64,000 nucleotides of DNA, taken from assembly GCA_000750105.3 (NCBI GenBank), contig JPHH03000002.1:682001-746000 (forward strand), in the 5' to 3' direction. Each line of letters begins with the position of its first letter. The first letter of the stretch is position 1. The notes beneath the pieces are model-generated. The model worked only from the letters and a program-made list of their open reading frames with translations, was not told the DNA's origin and ran no database searches. The translations under genes and the position numbers were made by a program. This stretch comes from Tolypocladium sp. Sup5 PDA-1 (lineage: Eukaryota > Ascomycota > Sordariomycetes > Hypocreales > Ophiocordycipitaceae). Positions 33,142 to 43,402 of this stretch are shown one piece after another.

Positions 33142-35228
33142 TTATACGATTCTCTGTCCGTCCCACGCCAGCCTACCACTAGTGGGAATGAGTGTCAAGG
33201 CATCATCTTGCGTAGGCGGAAAAACCCGGAAAGCTTCTTCAACATGTGGCGCCAAGTGCAGGACATTTCCCACGCCTCGCCAGAAGATAGAGTCGATGCG
33301 AAGGAGGCCAAGACGGAGAACATGTAATGACTTGGCCTTGAGCCTCAGTTCCTTGCGAGCAGCCTGCAGGTCGACCAACCATTCCAGCGCTTCCTCGAGT
33401 GATCCCGACGACACGATCATGAACAACAATGTGAAGCAGAGAGATGAAAACGCGGAAGGACACCACGACGGCCAAAAACCGTTTATGTCATCTGTGCTCA
33501 GGTTTGCGACGAATGATGTAAACTCTTGGGTGCAATTCCTCATCGTGCTCCTTGCCAAATGACGCGCTTGAAGGTTTTCCACTGTGAAGTCCCCATCAGT
33601 GTCGCAATCAGGAGTACTCGCGCGAACCCACGCCCGTAGGACCAACAGTCTGTTGTATAATTGACCAAGTATGCAGATGGTATGTAGCATACCGAACTTG
33701 TCTAGTCTTGACTCATGAAGATCTCGTGTCACGTCAGAGAGACGCGACAGTAAGGCTGCTACCAACCGAGTGGCCTCTTCGGAATCTGACGCTAAAGTTG
33801 CGGCGGCCCGTAAGGAGCTGTGAAGTTAGAAGCCATCCGGTAGCTGATAAATGGAAAGACTCACTATAAATGTGACAGCGTGGAACTAAGACAGCTTGTC
33901 TGCGAGGCCAGTTCAATGTACTGCGACCAGAAGTTTGGCTCGCCATCAGTGCCATAGCAATCACTGGGCTCCAAGGTCGTCACAAGCCAGTTCTGATCGT
34001 CAATAACCAATGGCCGTCCAAGGCTAGCCGTGAGCCACCTATCCGTAGAGTAAATCGAAAATGAAAGCCTCCGCCTTAATGCTCGCTGCCATTCGGGGAT
34101 TTTCCACGACGTCGGGTCCAGGTGTAGGCCAAGATTTATTGCAGAAGCGACGAGTGTGCATAGGAGAGTCCACTTGTATGAGGTGTCGGATACCAGGGAA
34201 TTTGAGGACATGCGCACAGTCATTAGCAGCAAAGTCTGTACCACCGCTAATGTAGGCGAATGAAGGTCGGCCGCCAAAGACGTATTAATAATTTGCGACA
34301 AGGAGGAGTACGGGAGTTCGTCGTAAGCAAGTTCGATGGATAGATTCTCGTCGTACCTGGCAAATGGAAGCGCTATGGAAAAAATGGCAGCCAGGAGACT
34401 AGGTGGCGAGGAGTCTGGATTAGGGGGCTGCTGGGACGAAAAAATGGGATATTGAGGCGTTAAAAATTTCCGGTACACGCCAATTAACCGTTCCCCGATG
34501 TCTTTCGACACCACTTCCTCAAGCTTCGCCCTAAGTTGCAGGCTGTCACTTGGCAAATGCCCTGCTTCTTCCCTTGTGCGGTAGAAGACAGATGCCGGAG
34601 AGAGAACAAACTGGACCGGTACCGACGCATTGCAGACTGATTGTATGGCGAGTTCCTTGAACCGTGAGACACCTCGGCTGTCCGTGCGGTACAGGCGTAG
34701 GAGGTACGGGTCTTGGTCTCCAGTCAACCCAAGCAATTGAGGATCTCCTCGTTGATTGCCATCAAGAATAGCCAGGGAAGGGCTTGCCGTAGAAGAGGGG
34801 GACGGCATCCGGACCGACCGTGACGTATCGGACGGTAAACTTTGCTGTGAAGGAGGACTGCGGGTTGTTCCAAAGATGAACTCGAACTGGGAGTCGTCCA
34901 TATCAAGGTCCTGTAGTACCTCAGGCGGAACTTTTGGAAATGACGGACTCGTCTCTGCCGCGGCTTCCACCTCTAATGCAGATGGCACCGGGGCAGCGTC
35001 TGAATGATTCAAGGACGCTGTCCCCACGCCCTGCGATCCGTCGCACGAGCTCAAGAGCCTGTTCTGTGACGCGGGCTTCTTTCTAACCGGTGGTGACTCG
35101 ACAAAATTGCATTGCTGGCCATGCAAAAGACAGGTGCGACAAGGGGGGGAGACATCGATTTGACAGGCCGTTTTTCGTGACCGACAGAAGTCGCAAGGGC
35201 GTTGCCGCTTACTCATGTACTTGCGCAT
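33142..35228 (-). CDS. Zn2Cys6 fungal transcription factor
   Basis: Nuclear Zn2Cys6 regulator, about 679 aa. Exon 1 is 35228-33865 and exon 2 33817-33142; the join makes SHLYSLRAAATLASDSEE. The zinc cluster is at the very N-terminus: KRQRPCDFCRSRKTACQI followed by C-x2-C-x6-C (PPCRTCLLHGQQC). The second start at 35216 (MSKRQRP) is equally possible. A Pro/Ser-rich linker with an acidic patch (LDMDDSQFEFIFG, about 108-120) follows. The MHR domain occupies about 230-450, with YPIFSSQQPP, LLMTVRMSSN, INLGLHLDPTSW and RRRLSFSIYSTDRWLTASLGRP. No binding target is inferable; the neighbours are RAD4 and a LINE relic. Confidence 0.9.
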
Positions 35229-35768
35229 GGTAGCCTCGATGATTGGAAGGACGAAACCCAGGATGCGTTGTTCGCCGTCGATACCTGCATTGACTTCGTG
35301 ACGGTAGTAATATTACTGGGAAAGCAGTTGCTGCGTTCAGCCTACTACGACAAAACTCTGGCGCAAGACGCGGGGCAAATAGAAATGACCATTTGATTCG
35401 TGGCATCCCTTCGCCCGACACGGGACGTGGCGTCCGCGGCTCGGTATCTGATTCGCTTTTGGGACGCCGCCAATGACACCCAACGAGCGCTGCACAGCCT
35501 GGAACGCAATCGAATGACGTAATTTCGTCATGTCTCAGAGAGCCAGCCCCATGTCGTACCATCTGCGCCCAGAATGGTTGTCTGTAAAACCCGATGCTAT
35601 ATTCCGCGTACTAAGGTTGGGCGCCTGCATGCCATGTGCTTTGACTGCGTTGAGGTCAAAGCTTAAACACTGGTTGGACGGACTTCGAGATCTCGAGTTG
35701 AGGTCTCTATTGCTTCGTAGATAGTTTCATCGAATCTCTTTGTTTGCGATGGGGCGCTGCCCAGAATC
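35229..35768. other. Intergenic between TF and LINE relic
   Basis: Upstream region of the leftward regulator and, at its right end, probably the remaining 5' UTR of the LINE. The exact 5' boundary of the element cannot be set without a second copy. Confidence 0.45.
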
Positions 35769-36920
35769 ATGGCGGATCCCGGCGGGACCCAGGCGGGGGT
35801 GGGGCACTTTAGCCCCGCGGCGCGTTCGACGCGTTCCACGCGTGGGATGACGCCAAACGGAAGGGTTCAGGATACGCTGCGCTCGCTCGAAAACGCAACG
35901 GCAAGAGGGGCAGAAAAACCAGCAAGGCGATCGACGCGCATCCTGGGGACGGACAACGAATCCGACTGTGTGTACGACCAGAAGAAGGCTCCCAAGAATG
36001 GCGAAACTGGGAAGGCAATGCTCCAGAGGGTGTTGGAGGTGCTTGAGAAGATGGGAGGTGAGATGGGAGAGATGAAGCAGCGGATAACCGAGCAGAACGA
36101 CACGATCGGCAAACAGAGTAATGTCATCAAGGGACAGGAGGGCCTGATTCGAGAACTCCAAACCCAGATGAAGGAATCGAGTGACGAGCTCCATCGCGAG
36201 AATATGGAAGCACGGGTCGAGCTCCAGAACACGCAGAAGGAGCTCCAGGATACCAAGGAAGAACTCAAGCACATCCGAAACCAACTGGAAGCCCTGAATG
36301 CCGCAGCGGCGTCGAACCAAAGTAGCGCGCGAGCCTCGTTCGCTGAGGTTGCCAAGTCACCGCCAACGAGCGAGCCAACGAATCTGCGCACCGTGTCGAT
36401 GCAATCAACGCCGTCCACATTCAGCGACACACTCTACTGCACGATCGACACGTCACGAGTGGAAGAAGCGAACAAGAGCCGAGCGCAAGCGGGGCAGATC
36501 CGCCAGGCAATTGAGAGCGAGATGAGGGCGAATCAGGGCCAGGACGCCTGGAGATGCGCGGCGGTGGTAAAGGACGCCCGGAACACGGACCGCGTCAAGA
36601 TCATCTGCAGAGATGAAGCCGAGCTACAGCAGGTCAAGGAAGTCGCCCAAGGACGGTTGTGGTCGGGGCGCGCGTTCTGAGGGACCAGCTTTACCCGGTC
36701 AAGGTCGACAACGCCAACCGCACGGCGGTCTTGGACACAGAAGGAAACGTCCTAGCTGGGGCAGCCGAGGTGCTAGGCACCGAGAACGACGTGACCATCG
36801 GAAAAATTTCTTGGCTGAGCAAGAAGGAGTCGGAAAAGGCGTACGGATCGATGGATGTTTATGTCACCAAGAGCGCCGACGCGAAGAGACTCCTGGACGG
36901 CCGCTATTTCGATCTTGCCC
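35769..36920 (+). mobile_element. Tad1-type LINE ORF1 fragment, frameshifted and truncated
   Basis: Remnant of a non-LTR retrotransposon ORF1 (gag-like). From ATG 35769 the first about 295 codons show a basic N-terminus, a long coiled coil (about 80-180: MGEMKQRITEQNDTIGKQ and following) and the conserved block FAEVAKSPP. Near 36655 the frame shifts: the expected continuation GARVLRDQLYPVKVDNANRTAV is read one frame over, to about 36920 (AYGSMDVYVTKSADAKRLLDG). The zinc knuckles normally found further on are absent because the element breaks off and joins an inverted ORF2 piece. It is not a functional element. Confidence 0.8.
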
Positions 36921-37157
36921 TATCCTGTGTAGATACGCGTTCAATGCTGACATGCCAGTGCGAAGCTGCGCCAGCACTTTCGCCTCCCTCTTCGTCAACG
37001 TGTCGTAGAGCGCTCGAGTGTGGCTGCCTGGTAGTGCTTTGTCCATGCTTTTGGAGTACTTTCCAACACCTTCCGGCAGCTGACCAACTTTGCACTGGCG
37101 AGCGAGTGCCAGCCGTAGCGTTGTGGACCTTGCTCGGTACGGTGGTGTATCTGCCAC
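36920..37157 (-). mobile_element. LINE ORF2 C-terminal fragment, inverted
   Basis: On the minus strand this encodes GVGKYSKSMDKALPGSHT followed by RALYDTLTKREAKVLAQLRTG and NAYLHRIG. This is the conserved stretch after the RNase H domain of Tad1-type LINE ORF2. It is cut exactly after LHRIG, where the antisense of ORF1 begins. No reverse transcriptase motif and no 3' tail are present, so it is a short internal piece. Confidence 0.7.
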
Positions 37158-37690
37158 ACATCCTTCCTGTGTTGCTTTCTGCGCCGCGGCCTTGGCTAAC
37201 GTGCCTAGCCGAAAGTCATCATCTTTCGCGGGAGCCCACAGGAAAGCGACACCGCACCCTCGTCCCCGAAGACACTCGATGCGGTCGTATATTTGTCGGA
37301 CAGTACGCTGTCCAGATTGTTGACGCGGCCTTCGGTACAGCTCTTCATTGGTCCTCTCAGGGTGATTTTGATTGGACTTGCGACCCCACCGCTCCGTCCT
37401 TCACTTACCTTCCTGGCAGCCACCCGTTGGTCTGCAACAATATGCAACTGGCGGCCTGGAATTTCGATGCATCTTACGCGGAATTCGAAGGAAACAGAGC
37501 AAGCAATTATGGAAATCTCACACCTACAATGCTGTCTTGGACGGTAGACCGGTTACTCAATGAGTACCCTCGGATCACCGCTTCTTTGCAAGCATCATGC
37601 CTTCACTTCAAAGTCTTCAGTTCAGATGATCGTTCCAGGTTGAAATCTCCTTCTGGTCTCGGGATTTAATAACGATCTGGCGGCTTTCCA
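37158..37690. other. Unassigned stretch with an open frame
   Basis: Lies between the inverted LINE piece and the aldehyde dehydrogenase relic. The plus strand stays open from the LINE piece to 37669 and includes GRIFVGQYAVQIVDAAFG and DFDWTCDPTAPSF, which I do not recognise. It may be a fragment of another gene caught in the rearrangement, or chance. Confidence 0.35.
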
Positions 37691-39815
37691 GGGCTCCAAC
37701 GTCCATTACCCATAAATGGGACCTCCAAGACGGACGGCCACAGATTTGTGCTGCGTGTAATTTTTGAGCGCTTCCTCTCCGAGTTCTCGCCCAAGTCCGC
37801 TCTCTTTGAAACCTCCGAACGGGACCTTTGCGAGAGATTTAGCATTTGTGTGCGAGAAAAGAAATATGTGCGGCGTCCTGGCCTCACGAGGTCGCTTTGT
37901 GTCAAACAACAGGTAACGAAACTTACAGCATGGTTCAAAATGTTATAGCCTAACAAATAAGGTTAGAAACAGTGCAAAGCAAGAAGTCGGGAACACGAAG
38001 CATCTCACAGTTAATCCAGACCGTACCAGCTTTCAGGGCATTGCTGACGCGGATAGCAGTGTTAAGATCCTTGGTGTGGACGGCAGCAGCCAGTCCATAC
38101 GTGGTGTTGTTGCCCATGCCAATGACTTCCTCCTCGCTAGAGAACTTCGCAATGGCGCAGACGGGGCCAAAGATCTCCTCCTGCATGATCTTCATGTTGG
38201 GGCGGACGTTCGAAAATATGGTAGGCTGGATGAAGTAGCCCTTGTCACCGTGGCGGTCACCACCAATCTCCACGGTGGCACCCTCCTCCTTGCCGGACTT
38301 GATGTAGCCCATGATACGGTCATACTGCAGCTGACTCACTTGAGGGCCCTGAAAGGTCTGGGCATCGAAGGGATCGCCGACCTTGTTGGCCTGGGCGCGC
38401 TTCTTGAAGGCCTCGAGGAACTTGTCGTAGATGCTCTCGTGGACGAAGATGCGGGTGCCGGCACAGCAGCACTGGCCATGGTTGAAGTAGATTCCGAAAT
38501 TGACCCAGGAGATGGTTTGCTCGATGTCAGCATCGGCAAAGACGATGTTGGGGGACTTCCCGCCCAGTTCAAGGGTGACCTTCTTGAGGTTGGAGTTGGC
38601 AGCGGCCTTCATGATAGCACGGCCGACAGCGGTAGAACCAGTAAACGCTACCTTGTCGATATCCATGTGTGCAGCGATGGCGGCACCGGCGACCTTGCCA
38701 AAGCCGGTTGTACAAGAGGCGCTCTGGCGCGCTCCGTTCTGGCATCTCGACGTCGAATATTGTCTGGATCGCTCTGTGATCCGATCCATGTTCGGTCGGG
38801 TGTATGGCGCATGCCACCATCTCATCCGCTAGCTCCGACGTCGCGAGCACCAGGTCGATCGTGCTTTCGCTCTCCGGGCCCTGCCACGTCTTCGTGCCCC
38901 TGGGCAGCAGGCTGCAGAGGCCATGCTCGCTCATGAGGTCGATGATGGGCTCGCCCTCGCCTTGCCTTCTCACCGAGACCTCATCCCCGCCCCAGAGGAA
39001 GTCGTGGCGGTTGAAATCACCTGCCAGCACCACGTCCGTGAGGGAAGCCAGCTTCTTTGACGAGATTGGCGAAGACAAGACCGGACAACGGCGTCTGCTC
39101 GGCGGTCTTCATGACTATGGTGTTACCAGTCGCTAGGGCGGGACCAATCTTCCAGGCAAGCATTAGGAGCGGAAAGTTCCAAGGGATAATCTGACCACAG
39201 ACACCGATCTAAAATGAGCGTCAGCAACTGTGCTCTCTGGTTTATCTTCTCGTATAGGTACCCAGGCCGGGGACTTACGGGCTCCTCCCGGGTGTAGTGG
39301 AACATGTCAGGTGCAACATCAATGGTCTTGCCCTCAATCTTGTCGGCCCAACCGCCGTAGTAGCGGATGCAGTCAGCTACGGCGCCAACGTCACCCCTAG
39401 CCAAGGTGATGGACTTGCCGTTGTCCAGGGATTCAACCGCGGCGAGGAGATCGAGGTTCTTCTCGACAAGATTGGCGAGTGCCGTCATCCGACGGCTGCG
39501 CTCCTGAGGTGTGACCTTATGCCACGTTGTTTCGAAGGCCTTTCGAGCGGCATGGACGGCGAAGTCGACATCCTTCTCTGTGGCTTCGCAGACGGAGGTG
39601 ATAACCTCTTCAGTGGCGGGATTTATGACCTCGAACTTTCTCTTGTCGATACCTTCAACCCATTCGTTGTTGATGAACCTGATGGCGCATTGGTGTGTTA
39701 CTATTTGCTTCTCTACTCACAGCGCGACGTGATGTGTGCCCATAGTCACTTACAGGCCGATGGGTTGCTGGTAGGGGCCCGTTGCCGGGGTCTTGAGTTC
39801 GACAGTCAATTTCAT
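37691..39815 (-). pseudogene. Aldehyde dehydrogenase interrupted by LINE sequence
   Basis: NAD(P)-dependent aldehyde dehydrogenase gene of the common fungal cytosolic/mitochondrial type, broken. Exons: 39815-39754 (MKLTVELKTPATGPYQQPIG), 39678-39279 and 39208 to about 39041 (IGVCGQIIPWNFPL, KTAEQTPLSGL, KEAGFP); after the insert about 38708-37998 (GKVAGAAIAAHMDIDKVAFTGSTAVGR, ELGGKSP, QCCCAGTR, EEIFGPV, WIN); then a short exon reading CYNILNHA near 37935-37960 and the last exon with VPFGGFKESGLGRELGEEAL. Catalytic Glu (LELGGK) and Cys (GQCCCAG) are kept. About 330 bp of LINE replaces roughly PGVFNVVS, shifts the frame and meets a stop shortly after GFP. Outside the insert I see no damage, so the hit looks recent. 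Confidence 0.85.
38709..39040 (-). mobile_element. LINE endonuclease-domain fragment inside the ALDH gene
   Basis: In the same orientation as the host gene it encodes about 110 codons of a LINE-type apurinic endonuclease (EEP) domain: DVVLAGDFNRHDFLWGGDE, IIDLMSEHGL, TIDLVLATSELADE and the catalytic GSDHRAI. It has neither the 5' nor the 3' end of the element. The flanking ALDH sequence ends at KEAGFP and restarts at GFGKVAG, so about 24 host bases are missing. The open frame and intact GDFN and SDH motifs point to a recent source copy. Confidence 0.85.
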
Positions 39816-41012
39816 TTCGAGGACCCTCGCTTTCTGATTTCGATTGACGCAGCCTCAGTTGCAATTTATGGGGAAAGTTGAGTCTGTTGTGAAACGGTGA
39901 CGGACAAGACCATTTCTTGCGAATAAGACCCCGAACTCTGGGGACGAGGAAATAGCAAAACTTCTTATCGACGTCGGAGCTGACACCGCTGCCTTCCCTT
40001 TCCGGAGCCTGGCCGGCCACGGCTGCGGACCAAGGGAAACGGTGCACGAAGCAGCAACGAATGGAACGGGGATGACGCTCGCCCGAAGATCTTCCCCATC
40101 CGGACAAACGGAGGAGGAAAAAGGGATTAGTGACGGTGCGAACCGACAGCTGCAGCACGCCGCCACTGGTGCCCTCCTTGTTACCTGCGCCTGCACTTAA
40201 TTCCATTGTCGGGTGGGATGCTTACATAGTATATTGATTTTTTTTTTGTTTGCCTCTGTTCACCACACCAAAGTTACCGATCTAGCGTTTCTATTTGACG
40301 TCGGGACTCCGAGCATTTGCTTGCTTGGAGGCCGCCAGTATGCCTGCTTCCGCTTTATTATGTTCGCTTACCATGGCCCGACAAGCCGAGCGTCCTTGCT
40401 AACGTGAATGTCACGCCGTCGTAGCGCCCCGCCCTGTGGAGGACCTGTTGCAGTTTCCTTGTACCCCATGTTCTTCAACGGTCATGCCTCAGAGTGCGGT
40501 AGCCACCACAGTCTCCATAATTCAAGGCTAGTTCAAGTACGCGCAATTTTCATTACCTCACAGAAAGTCTTCACTTGTTCGAGGTGGCGTCCTCGAGAAT
40601 GCTATTGGTGGCGTTGTATCCAGGGCGGCTTGGTTTGGATCAAGAAATTGCGTCCGTTACTTTTAACAAACGTCGACGCCACCAAGCTCTTCTGAGCAGG
40701 GACCTTTGCAGGCCGAGCTTCTGTCGGCGCCGAAATTCATATGTGACTTTCCCTAGTAGCGTGAAATGCTTCTTATAGAAACAGAAACTTGTCTTATGAA
40801 TGAGCTTCGTCATACACTTGGCACAGGTATGAGGAAATTGTGACTTGATCTACTCGAAGAACCTGCGCCAACCTGTTGTGGCAGCCATCGCGACTTCAAA
40901 TATCTAAGTGCTCTCGTTTATATTATAAAACCGCCAAACCAAGCGGCAACAAGGCAGCACTAATAAGCGTGCGTCAAATTCGGCGAACTTGAGTAAACTA
41001 AGCGAGCCGGCG
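39816..41012. other. Intergenic, gene-free
   Basis: The upstream region of the ALDH relic and the 3' side of the D-aminopeptidase gene. Open frames are short. A T9 run lies near 40240. No gene or RNA is recognised. Confidence 0.5.
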
Positions 41013-42647
41013 TTAAATTCGGGTAAACGGAATCGATCGAGCCAACCAACATCCCATTGTGACTCCTGATATCCCTTTGTCGGCGCTATAGTGAAAAACG
41101 AGTGTCCACTCACCGGGCCCGGGTGAATCTATTCCACGTGGGCACGAAAGAGACCACACATTTCGTCCAAGGTAATGCATTACTTGAGCAGGTCCTTCGC
41201 CCATGAAACCTTTGAAATATCCATATAATACGCCGCCATGGTCGTGGCAGTGGAAAACAGAATCGACGTCAGAGCTGTAAAAGTCACCCGCAAACAAGGA
41301 GTAATCGGTGAAAGTTTCGTCTGGTATGAGCCGCGTGGCTTTGATTGTCATATGTTCTTCCAGTCGTTGAATTGTCAAGTTGTTTCCATCCACGGATGCG
41401 ACCATGTCTCGAGATCTCGCATGATGGGGATTTGTGAGGCGAATGATTTCCGGAAATCGGGAAAAATTGACAGTTATGTCCCCTTTGCCGGGCCCTGCGT
41501 TGACACGAAGTGCGAGTTGAGTGCAGCTGTCAAGAAACGTCCCAGTCCAGGACGGAGATGGGTCTACCGGTCCAGTGGGCAAAGGCTTTATGGGCTGACT
41601 CTGTGAATCCAATATAGTTTGGAGAATGTCCTCCGCAATGTTGGATGTACAAGTTTCGTGGTTAAGCATGAGAACCACAGACAGGTGCTCCTTGGGTGCT
41701 TGAAGCCTGAATAGGCGAAACCCCCGGACCGCACCAGCATGGCCCACAGTTTCAGATCCGTTGAGATTCGCGTAACGCAGACCGTAGTGATACCTCGACT
41801 TAGTACCGTCGCTGTACTGTGACCCGTCAACTACAGCATGATACCAACTAGTGGGATCAGACAAGCAGCGATCTAGGTATGCTTCGTACTTTATCAGGTC
41901 GCTTAGGGAAGAAATAATGCCAGCGTCGCCAGCGGATTGCATTCGAACAATGGCAGGTCGAAATCCGGTTTGTTCGTCTCCTTCATAACCTATGCAGGGC
42001 GTGTGGGAGGAAAGCTGGGCGAAGTCCGAACAGAGCTTTGCCGTTTTCATCTCCGCGGGACCGAAAATTCTGCTCGCAAGCAAGGAGCAGAGCGGCTCCT
42101 TGGCTACATCCTCAATGACCCGAGCAAGTATATGAAAATTGGTGTTGGCATATGTGTATTCAGTTCCCGGCCGGAAGTGGAATGATCGCAGCCGATCCCG
42201 CATTGATGGACCGTCTTTAGATAAGGTGAATGAATCCTCTGGGCCTGCGCCCCAGAGCATCGTCAGCGCCCAGTAGTCGCGAATACCGGAGTGGTTGTCA
42301 CAAAGGTGGTCGATCGTCAAGCCGCTCCCCTCAGACATTTGAGGGTTGAGCAACTCAGTGAGCCGCCTGTGGAATTGTTCCATGACATCACCATTGGCTT
42401 TCATTGCAGGTGTTGGGTTACGCTGCAAGTCAACCACAAGTGCGCAGAACATTTGCTTCGAGATGGAGCAGATGGGCATCAACGTTTCGGCTGACATAGG
42501 GATCTTCTTGTCGATGTCGGCGAAGCCCCAGACGTGCTGGCCAATAACTTGTCCATGCTGAAGTATGGCTACCGCGCCCCCCGGGCCAGGATGGCATCTG
42601 GGCAGGGCGTGCAGGGTTTTGTAGACCAGCTGTTCAAGGTCTGACAT
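41013..42647 (-). CDS. D-aminopeptidase-like serine hydrolase (S12 family)
   Basis: Intronless 544-aa member of the penicillin-binding/beta-lactamase fold, matching the layout of Ochrobactrum D-aminopeptidase (about 520 aa), which removes N-terminal D-residues from peptides and D-amino acid amides. Visible motifs are SISK (Ser61, Lys64), YAN (166-168) and HAG (303-305), equivalent to the SxxK, YxN and HxG triad. The nucleophile lies at nearly the same position as in the bacterial enzyme. The C-terminal about 190 residues (SWTGTFLDSCTQL onward; FAGDFYSSDVD) fit the extra beta-barrel domains. ATG 42647 is chosen because nothing upstream is conserved. No signal peptide is seen, so it is probably cytosolic. 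An esterase or beta-lactamase-like activity is the alternative. Confidence 0.82.
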   Translation of the reverse strand: MSDLEQLVYKTLHALPRCHPGPGGAVAILQHGQVIGQHVWGFADIDKKIPMSAETLMPICSISKQMFCALVVDLQRNPTPAMKANGDVMEQFHRRLTELLNPQMSEGSGLTIDHLCDNHSGIRDYWALTMLWGAGPEDSFTLSKDGPSMRDRLRSFHFRPGTEYTYANTNFHILARVIEDVAKEPLCSLLASRIFGPAEMKTAKLCSDFAQLSSHTPCIGYEGDEQTGFRPAIVRMQSAGDAGIISSLSDLIKYEAYLDRCLSDPTSWYHAVVDGSQYSDGTKSRYHYGLRYANLNGSETVGHAGAVRGFRLFRLQAPKEHLSVVLMLNHETCTSNIAEDILQTILDSQSQPIKPLPTGPVDPSPSWTGTFLDSCTQLALRVNAGPGKGDITVNFSRFPEIIRLTNPHHARSRDMVASVDGNNLTIQRLEEHMTIKATRLIPDETFTDYSLFAGDFYSSDVDSVFHCHDHGGVLYGYFKGFMGEGPAQVMHYLGRNVWSLSCPRGIDSPGPGEWTLVFHYSADKGISGVTMGCWLARSIPFTRI

Positions 42648-43402
42648 GATGCAAATAAAACGATGACGGGATCGAGAGCCAGGGGAGAAAATATAGAGCA
42701 AAGGACTGGTATGTCTCGGGATAGAGTTAAGGTCAGCATCGACAATCCGGCGTGGAATCGTGGGTATAAATGTTCTCGCCATTGAATATCTTGTGGAAGC
42801 GTTGATTGTTTGTTTTCCTGGCACTGGAGACGCGGCATTGCCTACAATTGGCGGCGTTCACTTCAGGAACAAGCCGGCACCAATTGGACCACTGAGGGTT
42901 AGTTTGCGGTACTGTCCTTTCGGCTCCAGCGTCTCACAGAGAAATAAAACTCGAAGTGAAGAAACAGCACCGACAAGGAGAAGAATAAAAATAGAGGGGT
43001 GGGTTCGAGCCTCACATCTCACCACAATCCGAACGTAAACTCATAAATCAAACTCGCCTAACGCTGTTGCGTGGTTGAAATTGAGGCAAAGCGGCCTGGG
43101 TCTACGTCACATCTGCTGGCAGACATCTGGACAAATGACTTTGAGTCAGAGACTGCGCCAAATGGCGCCGCGACCGGACAATTTGGTTCGCGCTGGACAC
43201 CGGGCGGTCTCGAGTGAGTCAGCACATCCGAGGTTAAGTGTCCACTTACTAGAAGCCACCAATGACAGGTAACGCCGATTCAGCCATGAGTGAGTGAGTG
43301 AGTGTGCTCTATTATAAGCCCGCCATCACGCGGCCGTGTGCTTTCGACAGTCCGTAGTTCAAGACATCCAGTATTCCATTGTCATCTCAAGTCAAGATAC
43401 TC
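42648..43402. promoter_or_regulatory. Divergent promoter, D-aminopeptidase/D-threonine aldolase-like pair
   Basis: A 755-bp gap between two start codons pointing outward. Rightward, TATTATAAG near 43311 lies about 90 bp from the aldolase-like start. Leftward, TATAAAT-type sequence read in reverse near 42764-42770 lies about 120 bp from the hydrolase start. A short GTGA/GAGT tandem repeat is at about 43286-43303. Confidence 0.5.
43286..43304 (+). repeat. GAGT tandem repeat
   Basis: Four to five copies of GAGT/GTGA lie about 100 bp upstream of the aldolase-like start, next to the TATA-like box. Confidence 0.7.

Noticed and set aside
35769..37157. Twin-primed LINE insertion.
   Set aside because: Twin priming inverts the 5' part upstream of a sense 3' part; here the 5' part is sense and the 3' piece is inverted downstream.
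38709..39040. The LINE slice acting as a spliceable intron that would leave ALDH functional.
   Set aside because: About eight host codons are also missing and no good donor and acceptor pair restores the frame.
42648..42824. Extension of the D-aminopeptidase-like protein to 42824.
   Set aside because: The extended start is GTG and the added residues look unnatural; ATG 42647 matches the bacterial enzyme length.
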